A stretch of 24,414 bases of DNA. Origin: an uncultured bacterium (lineage in GTDB: Bacteria > Bacteroidota > Bacteroidia > Bacteroidales > Bacteroidaceae). Shown in pieces: positions 9,801-17,624 of this stretch. The notes beneath the pieces were generated by a model. It was given only the letters and a program-made list of their open reading frames with translations, had not been told where the DNA came from and did no database searches. The translations under genes and the position numbers were made by a program. Location of the stretch: assembly GCA_905214625.1 (NCBI GenBank), contig CAJMMQ010000026.1, forward strand, positions 1-24,414, given 5' to 3'. The number at the start of each line of letters is the position of its first letter. The first letter of the stretch is position 1.

Positions 9801-10207
9801 ACACTACGCGAAAGAATCTGTTCTGGGCGCTTTATATCTTTCTTTCTGAAAGACATAAGCAAATCCATCTGCTTGCGCACCGGAACCAGTTGACCGAGAA
9901 ACTTCTGTTCGTCGGCCGAACGCTTTCCAACATTACTCACTCGCTGTGAAGTCAACAAGCGCAGCTTGTTTTTCTCATCCAGCCGTTCATACTTGAAGAA
10001 GCCATCCTTGTCCTTTCTGATAAGATAGCCGTCTACAGTGGTCGTGTAATGAAAATTCTCGTCTCCATGTATTCTAATAGTCAAAGTAGTGCCATCAGGC
10101 TGCACCACGGTAACTGGCCGGGGATTAGACTTGATGCCATAAACATTGACCGAGAAACCAAGCGCGAGACACAGAATCAGAGCACTGAATTTCTTTGATC
10201 TTAGCAT
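6899..10207 (-). CDS. secreted M6-family zinc metalloprotease with T9SS-type C-terminal domain
   Basis: This 1102-residue protein has a signal peptide (about 1-24) and an N-terminal pro-region (about 27-145, with PVTVVQPDGTTL and HYTTTVDGYLI as in M6 peptidases). A metalloprotease domain covers about 150-535, with zinc site HEFGHVLGLKD at 330-340 (ligands H330 and H334, catalytic E331) and an Asp-rich likely calcium loop DNDGDGYMD at 258-266. These features match the M6 (immune inhibitor A-like) family, which degrades extracellular proteins. After it come an FN3-like domain (about 545-640), a choice-of-anchor J-like jelly-roll (about 645-800), a discoidin-like sandwich (about 850-960) and a C-terminal sorting-type domain (about 1023-1102). 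It starts an operon with the giant downstream gene, whose ATG is one base past its stop. No clear promoter is visible in the 75 bases upstream. Its substrate is unknown. Confidence 0.92.
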   Translation of the reverse strand: MLRSKKFSALILCLALGFSVNVYGIKSNPRPVTVVQPDGTTLTIRIHGDENFHYTTTVDGYLIRKDKDGFFKYERLDEKNKLRLLTSQRVSNVGKRSADEQKFLGQLVPVRKQMDLLMSFRKKDIKRPEQILSRSVSAPRMVKSNAETKESEYLVILVNFKDKAMNFKNEDFTKWLNEPGYSVDGGTGSVKDYYRDNSMGQFIPNFVVVGPYTLAHEQTYYAANDESADGDVNPRDMVVEALTMAKADNPDMDFSQFDNDGDGYMDNVNVIYAGYSEASTGNADDMWPHSWTLGDQAFQIDGITCNNYSCSAELVGTSGVKMDGIGTFTHEFGHVLGLKDMYDTDDYTDGYGIDPGAYSLYASGSYNNDSRTPPCLMAFERMQMGWCSPVELKDAEDVTLKTVADNEARYIDCQPDRTPGTGFEWFVLENRQQTGWDKYIPAHGLLIYHYDYTDEMVEKYWSINGPNNNAKHRCMYIVAADGIDDTNSRAGDTYPGRSGNTEFSPTSSPAAINWNGDPVNVSVTNINESDGLVTFQVNGGVTPISVIRTEVPKSIRDTSLKAEATIVKKLQDVKSMGFCWALKDEPTIEGTHVEVDAVADKVSAEITGLEPGSLYNVRAYMVMADNSVVYGASVPVTTECKVMEAPYIGDFTSWTNGELDCWNIVDNNGDGTTWIYDETTEGVVYQFDYWNDADDWLISCRMKVPENGALYFIRGVMESTTVEDLDVYVSTESRDISDFHLLKRFSFADSFGEAVPEEVDLKDYAGKDVYIAFVCKSKKLQTNLWLWQFYLTEKLGKPQITNFGLKDNSTLQVDWTPVKNASKYYLDFAEVTDEVFNNTVFVPLSDFADITGDVEVRAGTLSFYGNGVVETRDYPEGITDCKFILKSGGPYGTSVVKIEGTVDGQTWETVGPAKEVSSLDTEGSEVLLENYVKDKKYRKMRFSLNYGGRTATINYLTMSYNDGYVWDMLASGATPDDGTTMTIGETSAGEFLTGKTYAITVTAGDGSLFYDSSEPAYFKYDATGVFVPVGGDLYATADRGMIILGGLHAGDKITCASPSGQILYSGVADGDACKFALQGYKGVTIVKVSGNEHEKTFKLMVK
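6902..7141 (-). other. C-terminal sorting-type domain of the M6 protease
   Basis: Residues about 1023-1102 contain GDKITCASPSGQILYSG, then GVTIVKVSG and the basic end KTFKLMVK. This follows the T9SS type A layout (strand, SPSGxxL turn, G-x-h-IVKV, K-rich last strand), but it is less canonical than in the two neighbouring proteins because VYD is replaced by CASPSG. Confidence 0.6.
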
Positions 10208-10228
10208 TGATTATTTGTATTAGTTAAT

Positions 10229-10267
10229 GAAAAAACGGAAAGGCCTGACTCTTCAGACCTTTTCCGT
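10229..10267 (-). terminator. intrinsic terminator after the seven-repeat gene
   Basis: Read on the minus strand, ACGGAAAAGGTCTGA (10267-10253) pairs with TCAGGCCTTTCCGT (10248-10235), with one bulged A, one G-T wobble and a 4-base loop. It is followed directly by a T-tract. The hairpin lies 16 bases past the gene stop and ends 28 bases before the protease ATG. The protease operon may therefore depend partly on read-through. Confidence 0.85.
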
Positions 10268-10282
10268 GTATAATTTTTTGTA

Positions 10283-12838
10283 TCAGTTATTTACAACTAC
10301 TTTTACAGCCTTGTTATCAACTTTCACTACATACAGTCCCTTTTCAACATTGAATGTTGTCTGCCCCTTAATATAAGCAGAGCTTACCAGCTTGCCAGTC
10401 AGGTCGTATACATATACGCTTGCACCTTCTGCTGACGGAGTAACTGATATACAGCCGGCTCCGGCTGATATTCTCTCAGCTGCAATGCCTGTGTCTGATA
10501 TACCTGTAGCTATATTAGCAGTTACTGTCACTACAGCACCAATAGGATTCGTCTGCTCCAGCTTCATTATGTATCTGCCAGGAGTTTCAACCTCGTATGA
10601 AAGTTCATAAGAACCTATATAGTCAGGCGCAGAACCAGACACGTAGTTTGATGTTGCCAATACGGTGTTCAGGTCATCGCTCTTGTAAACAGACATCATG
10701 TAATAGTTAGATGCGTCAGCTGTTATCTTCAACTCGCCCTTATCAAGGTCAGCATAATACCATACAGGATTCTGACGTGTTGCACTCTTCAACGTATTCT
10801 CACCTATGGTAAGCTCTATCGGATTATCAGAAGACTCACCCGGCTCAAAGTCGCGCAAGTTGAACATCACCTTTTTGCCTTCCTGTGCAGACAAGGTTAC
10901 TACCTCAACATAGAAGATATCTCCCTCAGACGCCACGAAATCGCCATAGAACAGCGTACCTTCACTGTCTGACTTTGTTATATCCACATAATTACTTTCT
11001 TCTCCACGCCATACACGTACCGTAGACGACTGATATGAAGCATTGTTCTCATAATTGATGTCTGAGCTTACCTCAAGCATGCCTGCAGATGCGGCAACAT
11101 ACTTGTACCATGTTGTCTGTGCCGCCATAGGCACGTCGGCTGATGTTCCGTCAACGGCAATGGCAGTCTCACGAGACTCTCCTTCGGCATATTCAGCTTC
11201 CTCAAGTTCAAAAGAGCCTGAACCTGAAAGACCTGACAGTTTAATTATATACTCTGTGCCTTTCTCTATTTCTGTCTTTACAGAAAATCCGCTCTGAACG
11301 GCAGTACGATAAGATACATATGAGCCGGAAACTATAGGGAATTCGACCTTTATTGTAGGATCAGAAGGGGTTATCACCAGCCATCCATTCATAGTTGCCG
11401 TATAGCTGAAATACTTGTCGTTTACGCCTTCAAGATTATTGGTACCGACTACAGCTTGAATGGGATTTGAGTAAACCTCTCCCTCACCGATGTCTTCAAC
11501 AGCGACATTATATTTAAATCCATTGATATCCTCATCGAGATTCCAGCATATAATATAAGCAGCACCGCCCTTCACCTCAGCTTTCACGTCTTTTGTGCCT
11601 GACGCCAGCGGCGAATACATGTTAGTCTGTTCATATATTGAAACCTTTGTTCCTGAGCTCAACATCTCGGCATCACTGGTTACCTTCAGGAACTTTGAAG
11701 TCTCAGCCTCGCCGGGTATTTCTACTTTATAATAATATGTGCCGTTATAATCTGGAAGTGTATTCTCACCCAAACTTATCGCCATAGGGTTGTCAAACGA
11801 ATCGCCCTCGCCTGCTGCAGCAAAAGTCATGTCGAAATAGTCTGGTGTCGACGTCGACTCATTCTTCTCTATGCAAATAAGATAAGTCCTTCCCTGCACA
11901 ACATTAAAGCGGGCCAGGAAACATCCGTCTACTGTGGCTATCGGCGAGTACATTGAAGACGCATCATACACACTTACCGTTCCGCCATAGAGATACGACT
12001 CTGACTTCAGCATGACGAAACCATTTTCCGTTGCCACATAATCATACCAATATTTACCTATTTCTGCCGGCAGCTCATTACCCTCAGCCTTGCCTTCAAA
12101 AGGATAGTCACTCGAAGATCCTAAAGTAGGATGCGTAATAACAAAGTTACCGATAAGCGGAGAAGAAGAAGCATTAATCTTTATGATATAAACTTTTCCG
12201 GCTTCCACTTGTGTCTTTCCTACCACACCACCGCTGACATAGCTCAGACTTACGGAAGTTTCCTGATCGCTGTTTTCCTCACTTACCGACAAGCTGGACA
12301 TTGAGCCTGTGAAAGTCATTTCAAGAACGCCCTCCTCAGTGCATGAATATTTAAGATAAGTAACAGAGGTATACGTCTGCGTACTGTAATTGCTTGGTAT
12401 GAAGAAGTTGCTTTTACCCGTAACATCTATGGCATCATCTTTTGTCTGTCCGCCTTCAACCACAGCATTCTCAGCCTTCATGTCAAATGCAATCTCGCTA
12501 CCGCCGCTTGCATTCAGCATAAGATAAACCGTCTGACCGGCTTTTACCGGCAATATGCTTCCTGTTGCCGAGTTTATTCCATAAATCATCTTGTTATAAG
12601 TACCATCTTCAGACAGTACATAGCTAAGCCCTTCGCCCTTGGTGGTGGTTAACGTTATAAGCTGCCCCGACCCACTTGGTGCAGTATACTTATAATACAA
12701 AGTAACATAGCCTGACTCTCCGGTCAAATCATAACTGTTGGTTCCTTCCTGCAAGTCTAATGCCGTTGAGACATCAGTCTGTGCGAACAAATTGCACAAA
12801 CACAATTGCAATAATGTTAAAAGTAATAACTTTTTCAT
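10283..12838 (-). CDS. secreted seven-repeat beta-sandwich protein with T9SS-type C-terminal domain
   Basis: The 851-residue protein starts at the ATG giving MKKLLLLTLLQLCLCNLFAQ, an ideal signal peptide; an upstream in-frame TTG at 12895 is not a credible start. The body is seven tandem units of about 100-115 residues (about 23-127, 128-238, 239-343, 344-450, 451-551, 552-668 and 669-777). Most units open with a G-E-S/G-xx-N-P-I-x-L-x-x-G-x-N-x-L motif (for example SFDNPMAISLGENTLP and SSDNPIELTIGENTLK), then WYxY and late YIIKI/YIICW strands. This resembles the bacterial pre-peptidase C-terminal (PPC) fold. A sorting-type domain ends it (about 778-851; VYVYDLTGKLVSS, GLYVVKVDN, KVVVNN). No enzyme motif is visible. 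A surface binding or stalk role is inference. Confidence 0.88.
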   Translation of the reverse strand: MKKLLLLTLLQLCLCNLFAQTDVSTALDLQEGTNSYDLTGESGYVTLYYKYTAPSGSGQLITLTTTKGEGLSYVLSEDGTYNKMIYGINSATGSILPVKAGQTVYLMLNASGGSEIAFDMKAENAVVEGGQTKDDAIDVTGKSNFFIPSNYSTQTYTSVTYLKYSCTEEGVLEMTFTGSMSSLSVSEENSDQETSVSLSYVSGGVVGKTQVEAGKVYIIKINASSSPLIGNFVITHPTLGSSSDYPFEGKAEGNELPAEIGKYWYDYVATENGFVMLKSESYLYGGTVSVYDASSMYSPIATVDGCFLARFNVVQGRTYLICIEKNESTSTPDYFDMTFAAAGEGDSFDNPMAISLGENTLPDYNGTYYYKVEIPGEAETSKFLKVTSDAEMLSSGTKVSIYEQTNMYSPLASGTKDVKAEVKGGAAYIICWNLDEDINGFKYNVAVEDIGEGEVYSNPIQAVVGTNNLEGVNDKYFSYTATMNGWLVITPSDPTIKVEFPIVSGSYVSYRTAVQSGFSVKTEIEKGTEYIIKLSGLSGSGSFELEEAEYAEGESRETAIAVDGTSADVPMAAQTTWYKYVAASAGMLEVSSDINYENNASYQSSTVRVWRGEESNYVDITKSDSEGTLFYGDFVASEGDIFYVEVVTLSAQEGKKVMFNLRDFEPGESSDNPIELTIGENTLKSATRQNPVWYYADLDKGELKITADASNYYMMSVYKSDDLNTVLATSNYVSGSAPDYIGSYELSYEVETPGRYIMKLEQTNPIGAVVTVTANIATGISDTGIAAERISAGAGCISVTPSAEGASVYVYDLTGKLVSSAYIKGQTTFNVEKGLYVVKVDNKAVKVVVNN
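10286..10507 (-). other. C-terminal T9SS type A-like sorting domain of the seven-repeat protein
   Basis: The last 74 residues contain VYVYDLTGKLVSS, a short linker, GLYVVKVDN and the final strand AVKVVVNN. This is a very typical type A sorting pattern and suggests export across the outer membrane by T9SS with cleavage of this domain. Confidence 0.8.
10508..12772 (-). repeat. seven tandem protein repeats (PPC-like units)
   Basis: Seven units of about 100-115 codons occur head to tail. The shared signature is a turn rich in Gly/Ser/Asp, N-P-hydrophobic, then xGxN, an aromatic pair (YYYKV, YFSYTA, TWYKYV, VWYYADL, YWYDYV) and a hydrophobic strand of Val-Tyr-Ile-Ile type. Identity between units is low, so the DNA itself is not an obvious direct repeat. 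Some units are closer: MYSPIA (unit 3) and MYSPLA (unit 4) occur at equivalent positions. Confidence 0.8.
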
Positions 12839-13334
12839 AAGCACAAATTTAAATAATAATGTTATCGTTTTTGCGTCGTTTAATACGACTGGCAAATGCT
12901 TTTATCTATATCCAAAACTGATTATTGATACGAAATTTAACATCTTATAGTGCAAATTTCGTAATATTTTTCTAATTAGCCAAAAAATCAAGAATAAAAT
13001 TCGCATTAATATACGTTAATGTAATTAATATAGACAATTTTCTTATTTAATTATACGAATTAGACAACTTTTAAGATAAATATATTATAATTTGATAGGT
13101 GTTTGATGTAAATTGTTACTTTAACACTTATCAAGATGAAATTGTTGACAAATCAGCCAAATCATAAAAAATGTAAAAGCGCAATATATTGACAGAATCC
13201 TCCTGAAATGCTATCTAAGCAGTCTGATTTTACTCTCTGACTAAAACAATATGCCCGGTTAAATTTAACCCAAATCATTATACGGCATATAATTTTATCT
13301 ATTATGTGCATACAGGCTTACACACTTATTTGAA
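12839..13334. other. AT-rich intergenic region upstream of the seven-repeat gene
   Basis: About 500 very AT-rich bases with no credible gene, tRNA or insertion sequence. It must hold the promoter and leader of the minus-strand seven-repeat gene, but I could not find a full TTTG-19-TAnnTTTG pair at a sensible distance. An exact TAAATTTG at 12851-12844 lies too close to the ATG. A small inverted repeat (GTCGT/ACGAC, 12875-12889) lies in the presumed leader, and a 14-bp palindrome lies at 13257-13270. Confidence 0.6.
13257..13270. repeat. perfect 14-bp palindrome GGTTAAATTTAACC
   Basis: The sequence GGTTAAATTTAACC is identical on both strands. It lies between the secDF terminator and the upstream region of the seven-repeat gene. 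It could bind a dimeric regulator, but in such AT-rich DNA it could also be chance. Confidence 0.4.
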
Positions 13335-13379
13335 AATGAAAAGGCGGGTGCGCATAAACAGCACATCCGCCTTTTCATT
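13335..13379 (-). terminator. intrinsic terminator after secDF
   Basis: A 13-bp perfect arm pair (13335-13347 and 13367-13379, AATGAAAAGGCGG type) continues through a G-T wobble and one mismatch to a 7-base loop (13354-13360). The A/T base pairs at the foot of the stem provide the U-rich run on the minus strand. It lies 36 bases past the secDF stop. Confidence 0.8.
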
Positions 13380-13414
13380 AAAAATAAAATTTAGAATCTA
13401 TTTTCGCCGACACA

Positions 13415-16408
13415 TTAAGCGGCTTTAACTTCAGATGCTTTCCTTGCCTTGCGTCCCAATGTAAGATATGCAATAGGCGCAGCAATAAATATTGAAGACA
13501 AAGTTCCGAACACAACACCGAGAATCATTGCGAACGAGAAGCTGCGGATGCTGTCACCACCGAAGATGCAGATACACAGCAATACTATCAACGTGGTTGA
13601 AGAGGTGTTGATTGTTCTGGCCAAAGTCTCGTTCAGCGAATCGTTGAACAATGTCCAGTAATCACGCTTCTTGTATAGTCCGAGGTTCTCACGTATACGG
13701 TCGAATACAACCACCTTGTCGTTGATTGAATAACCGATAACAGTAAGGATAGCTCCGATGAATGTCTGGTCAATCTCAAGAGAGAACGGAACAATGCCCC
13801 ACAAGGCCGAATAGAATCCTATCACAATAAGAGTATCTAAAGCCAGAGCCACTGTTGAGCCTACTGAGAATGCTACGTTGTGGAAACGGATAAGGATGTA
13901 AATAAAGATAGCAATAAGAGCGAAGATAACGCTTATGATTGCACCGTATGTTATATCCTTGGCCACTGACGGACCAACCTTGGCACTGCTTATAATTGAG
14001 CCGCCGGCACGTATATCCGGATTTTTAAACACTTCGACACTCTTCTGAGTAACCATTCCGGCACTTGAAAGCGACTTGAACAAAATGTTTTCAATCTCAT
14101 TGTCAACAGCAGGATTATTAGAGTCAATCTTGTAGTTGGTAGAGATACGTATTGTCTTGTGGTCGGTACCCAATGCCAGCGCGCTGACCGTACTATTGGG
14201 GAACGACGGACGCAGAGCTGCAGCAACCTGCTCAGGCTCTACAGACTTCTCAAGCTTGATGACATAGTTGCGTCCACCCGTGAAGTCGATGCTCTTGCTG
14301 AGACCGCGAACCGCAAAGCTGATGCAGAACAGAACGACAGCGATACCTGCCACTGTGAACGACTTGCGGTACATTGACATGAAGCCGATATTTGTGCCCT
14401 GAAGGAACTTGCGTGAAATACGTGTGGTGAAGTTCTGGTTCAGCCACTTGTCTTTCTTTAACTTATACTCATAAATAAGACGTGTAAGGTAAACGGCTGT
14501 AAAGAACGAACAGCAGATACCGATTATAAGAGTGGTGGCAAATCCGCGGATAGGACCTGTACCGAATACGTACAGAATGACACCAGTGATTATAGACGTG
14601 AGGTTGGAGTCGAAGATAGCCGAGAAAGCATTGCCGTAACCTGCCTGAATGGCTTGTTTAAGCTGTTTGCCCTTGCGCAGTTCTTCCCTAGTACGCTCAT
14701 AGATAAGCACGTTGGCATCGACGGCCATACCCAATGACAGCACGATACCAGCAATACCCGGCATGGTAAGCGCCGCCTGGAACGAGGTTAGGATTCCCAA
14801 CGTGAAGAAAAGGTTGAGTATCAGTGCCATGTTGGCCATCATACCCGGAATAAAGTCGTACATCACAACCATGTAAATCATAAGGAGCACGAAGGCAACA
14901 ACAAATGACACAAGACCCTGCTGAATTGACTGTGCACCGAGAGACGGGCCTACAACGTCTTCCTGAACGATACGTGCCGGAGCAGGCATACGTCCTGACT
15001 TCAGGGTGTTAGCCAAGTCTTTAGTATCCTCAATAGTGAAGTTACCGCTAATTGACGACTGTCCGCCAGGTATTTCACCATTTACGCGAGGCGCGCTGTA
15101 AACAGCATTGTCAAGAACAATGGCAATAGCCTTGCCCACATTAGCCTTTGTAAGAGCCGCCCAGCGTCGTGCACCGTCAGAGTTCATGGTCATGCTTACC
15201 TCAGGAGCACCAGTAACGTTGTTAAACTGGTCTGAAGCGTCTGTTATCACGTCACCTTCAAGCGGAGCACGTCCGTTGCTCTGAGTAACCTTTATGGCAT
15301 AAAGCTCAAATACGTTCTTTACCGAAAGCCCGTCAGCAGGCTTTGCGCCCCAAAGCAGCTTGACATCAGTAGGAAGCACCTGCTTAGCCACGTCAGACGT
15401 GATAATCTTGTTTATCTCGGCTGTATCGCGGACGTTGGCATAGCCAACAACGCTCAAAGAGCCCTGCGGAGCGAGCTGCAACATAGAGAGCAGGGGATTC
15501 TGCTTCTTTGCAAGAGCCATCTGTGCATCGCCCTCGGCAGCCTTGGCAGCAGCCTTGGCATCGCTCTTAATCTGGAACTTAGGCTTTGCTGCAGCTGTCT
15601 TAGCAGGCTCGGCCTTTGTTTCTGCGCTGTCCTTAACGGCTGTTGTATCTGCGGCAGAAGTACCGTCGGCAAGACGCTGGTTAATCTGTGTAAGATAAGG
15701 AGTAACCTCCTCGCTGTTATATGTCTCCCAGAATTCCAGGTTGGCACTACCCTGAAGAAGCTTACGTATACGCTCAGGCTCACGTATACCAGGCATTTCA
15801 ACCATAATACGGCCCTGCTGTCCTTCAAGTTTCTGGATGTTAGGCTGAACGACACCAAACTTGTCGATACGGTTGCGCACCACGTTGTAAGAGTTGTCGA
15901 TAGCCGACTGAACCTCTGCGCGCAGTGCTTTTTCAACCTCTGCGTCAGAGCTTTGCGTGCTAACCTTGCCCTTCAGCTGCTGTGTGGCAAATATTTCTGC
16001 CAAGCGGTGTCCGGGCGCATTCTGATGATAATACTTAATGAAAAGAGAGATAAAGTCGCTCTGACTTGTCTCCTCCTCCTTCTTGGCCTGTTCCATCGAC
16101 TTAACGTAAGCTGCGTCTGTCTTGTGGTCAGCCAGCACGTCAACTACATCAGGAACAGAAATCTCGAGGATTACGTTCATACCGCCTTTAAGGTCAAGAC
16201 CGAGACCAATCTGTGTCTCCAAGCACTTCTGATATGAGTAAATACCCAGATACTTAACAGAATCTTTATAATTCTGCTGTTCCACCGGGTCTTTAATCTT
16301 TGCCGCCTGACTGTCATAATAGCTTGTGGCGACAGAGAAAGACAAATAGAAAATGCTTGCAAGAGCCAACAAGACGGCTGTAACAATTACAATTCCTTTG
16401 TTTTGCAT
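13415..16408 (-). CDS. secDF: fused protein translocase subunit SecDF
   Basis: This 997-residue inner-membrane protein joins SecD (about 1-650) and SecF (about 675-990). The family uses the proton gradient to pull proteins through SecYEG on the periplasmic side. Visible marks are an N-terminal membrane helix (about 5-27), the SecD motif GLDLKGG at 70-76, a large periplasmic P1 region, five membrane helices from about 495, and the conserved GMAVDANVLIYER at 560-572 with D564. The SecF part shows IDFTGG at 707-712 and INDKVVVFDRIREN from 895 with D897. Both halves carry the transport-critical acidic motif. A low-complexity Ala/Lys stretch (about 251-300) interrupts P1. The gene has its own promoter (16460-16490) and terminator. 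Two-gene secD/secF versions exist elsewhere; the fusion is normal in Bacteroidota. Confidence 0.97.
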   Translation of the reverse strand: MQNKGIVIVTAVLLALASIFYLSFSVATSYYDSQAAKIKDPVEQQNYKDSVKYLGIYSYQKCLETQIGLGLDLKGGMNVILEISVPDVVDVLADHKTDAAYVKSMEQAKKEEETSQSDFISLFIKYYHQNAPGHRLAEIFATQQLKGKVSTQSSDAEVEKALRAEVQSAIDNSYNVVRNRIDKFGVVQPNIQKLEGQQGRIMVEMPGIREPERIRKLLQGSANLEFWETYNSEEVTPYLTQINQRLADGTSAADTTAVKDSAETKAEPAKTAAAKPKFQIKSDAKAAAKAAEGDAQMALAKKQNPLLSMLQLAPQGSLSVVGYANVRDTAEINKIITSDVAKQVLPTDVKLLWGAKPADGLSVKNVFELYAIKVTQSNGRAPLEGDVITDASDQFNNVTGAPEVSMTMNSDGARRWAALTKANVGKAIAIVLDNAVYSAPRVNGEIPGGQSSISGNFTIEDTKDLANTLKSGRMPAPARIVQEDVVGPSLGAQSIQQGLVSFVVAFVLLMIYMVVMYDFIPGMMANMALILNLFFTLGILTSFQAALTMPGIAGIVLSLGMAVDANVLIYERTREELRKGKQLKQAIQAGYGNAFSAIFDSNLTSIITGVILYVFGTGPIRGFATTLIIGICCSFFTAVYLTRLIYEYKLKKDKWLNQNFTTRISRKFLQGTNIGFMSMYRKSFTVAGIAVVLFCISFAVRGLSKSIDFTGGRNYVIKLEKSVEPEQVAAALRPSFPNSTVSALALGTDHKTIRISTNYKIDSNNPAVDNEIENILFKSLSSAGMVTQKSVEVFKNPDIRAGGSIISSAKVGPSVAKDITYGAIISVIFALIAIFIYILIRFHNVAFSVGSTVALALDTLIVIGFYSALWGIVPFSLEIDQTFIGAILTVIGYSINDKVVVFDRIRENLGLYKKRDYWTLFNDSLNETLARTINTSSTTLIVLLCICIFGGDSIRSFSFAMILGVVFGTLSSIFIAAPIAYLTLGRKARKASEVKAA

Positions 16409-16459
16409 TTTGATTATTATTTATTTTTAATGTTTTTTCGAGTTTGATATTATAGGGCG

Positions 16460-16490
16460 CAAAGATAATTATTTTTTTAAACTTTGAAAA
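16460..16490 (-). promoter_or_regulatory. Bacteroidota-type promoter of secDF
   Basis: On the minus strand, TATCTTTG (16467-16460) matches the -7 consensus TAnnTTTG exactly. A T-rich -33 box (TTTT, 16490-16487) lies 19 bases upstream. This predicts a transcript start near 16453 and a leader of roughly 45 bases before the ATG at 16408. Confidence 0.7.
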
Positions 16491-16514
16491 ATTTAATGCC
16501 TCTTATTATTCATT

Positions 16515-17600
16515 TTAGCGCCTATTTTTATTCTTTTCCTTCATTTTTAACCAACAATAAATGGGGTAATGGTCTGAATAGCCGATACTTCTGTCCACCT
16601 TGCATTTGTATGGCTGCCACAGTTTTGAGCACATAATATTATCGATGCGAACAAAGATTGCATTGTGGTGATAGGATATTCCCGGACCATTGCCCGACTC
16701 CACGTAACAGTCGGTAAGCACACCGGCCAGAGTGCGGTGTGTGTATGATATAGGATTGTCGTTAAAGTCGCCGCACAAAATAACATTATCTCCACTTTTT
16801 CTCACATATTCGGCCACGGCTTCGGCCTGTGGGGCACGTATCTTAGCCGACTCGCCCAGCTTTTCAGCCAGACGCTTCGACTCGGCCCTCACCGTGTCGC
16901 TGCCGGCATTGCCCTTCACCATATCCTTAAATCCGGCACGGTCGGCAAGCGACAGACCCGACGTCTCAAAATGATTGTTGATAACAGTCACCGTGTCGTC
17001 GCCTATTTTCAGTCTGAAAGCCGCGCTGACATTGTTTTTCGACTCATATTCAATGCGTTCGCGCGAAAGTATGGGATATTTGCTCAGCAGCACCAGACAT
17101 TCACCACCATTTTTGCTTTTTACGGAGTCGGCATAGTCATAAACGCCCTTTATCGCCCCTTTTATTCCGTCGTCAATACGCGCCTCCTGAAGGCAAACAA
17201 TGTCGGCGTCCGAGCCTATTATGTATTCCATTATCGGATTGTCGTGACCTTCCGGAGCGTTTTCGTTCGCAAAGCAATGCACGTTGTAAGAAAGAACTTT
17301 TATTGATCCGGGCGGCACGTCACGGCTGACGTTAAGCGGGCAATACGTCCGTACAGACGAATAGCTGACAACAAAACCGAGAAATGTCACAGCCATATAC
17401 CTTCTCTTAAACACCGCAAAAAAAACAAGAAAGAAAAAATTTATGAGCAGCAATATTGGAAAAAGCAACCCGACGTTTGCCCACATCGGATGTTCCATTG
17501 GATTAATGCGGTCAGAAAGACCTATCAGAAACATAGTAACAGCCGTAACCACATTGGCTCCGGCTATCACCTGCAAAGTAAGCAACTTTATGTTCTTCAT
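16515..17600 (-). CDS. membrane-anchored endonuclease/exonuclease/phosphatase-family protein
   Basis: The 361-residue protein has three hydrophobic segments (about 8-28, 42-63 and 67-86), then a DNase I/Mg-dependent phosphatase-like domain (about 100-355). Family motifs are present in order: SYNVHCF (N106), LQEA (E139), NNHFET (N209, H210), CGDFND (D278, N280), RIDNI (D320) and SDHYPI (D343, H344). These are the metal-binding and catalytic positions of the superfamily, so it should be an active phosphodiesterase or phosphatase. The family cuts nucleic acids, phosphoinositides or sphingomyelin, and the substrate here cannot be told. Placement of the domain outside the cytoplasm is likely but unproven. 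The start is 24 bases after the rhomboid stop, implying one operon. No terminator is visible before the secDF promoter. Confidence 0.9.
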   Translation of the reverse strand: MKNIKLLTLQVIAGANVVTAVTMFLIGLSDRINPMEHPMWANVGLLFPILLLINFFFLVFFAVFKRRYMAVTFLGFVVSYSSVRTYCPLNVSRDVPPGSIKVLSYNVHCFANENAPEGHDNPIMEYIIGSDADIVCLQEARIDDGIKGAIKGVYDYADSVKSKNGGECLVLLSKYPILSRERIEYESKNNVSAAFRLKIGDDTVTVINNHFETSGLSLADRAGFKDMVKGNAGSDTVRAESKRLAEKLGESAKIRAPQAEAVAEYVRKSGDNVILCGDFNDNPISYTHRTLAGVLTDCYVESGNGPGISYHHNAIFVRIDNIMCSKLWQPYKCKVDRSIGYSDHYPIYCWLKMKEKNKNRR

Positions 17601-17624
17601 TATCCCGAGGCGCAGACACGTGCG

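Noticed and set aside
9341..9949. Plus-strand open frame of 202 codons inside the protease gene
   Set aside because: Antisense to the metalloprotease catalytic domain, with no family resemblance and no promoter or leader; treated as a shadow.
12844..12851. Exact TAnnTTTG match as promoter of the seven-repeat gene
   Set aside because: It lies 6 bases from the ATG, so transcription would begin about at the start codon, and there is no -33 box at 19-21 bases.
12839..12895. Extended N-terminus for the seven-repeat protein from an upstream TTG
   Set aside because: It would place about 19 extra residues before a textbook signal peptide; the ATG at 12838 is far better.
15454..15936. Minus-strand open frame of 160 codons overlapping secDF in another frame
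   Set aside because: It lies in the Ala-rich part of secDF and gives a Leu/Arg/Ser-rich product typical of a frame-shifted reading of GCN codons.
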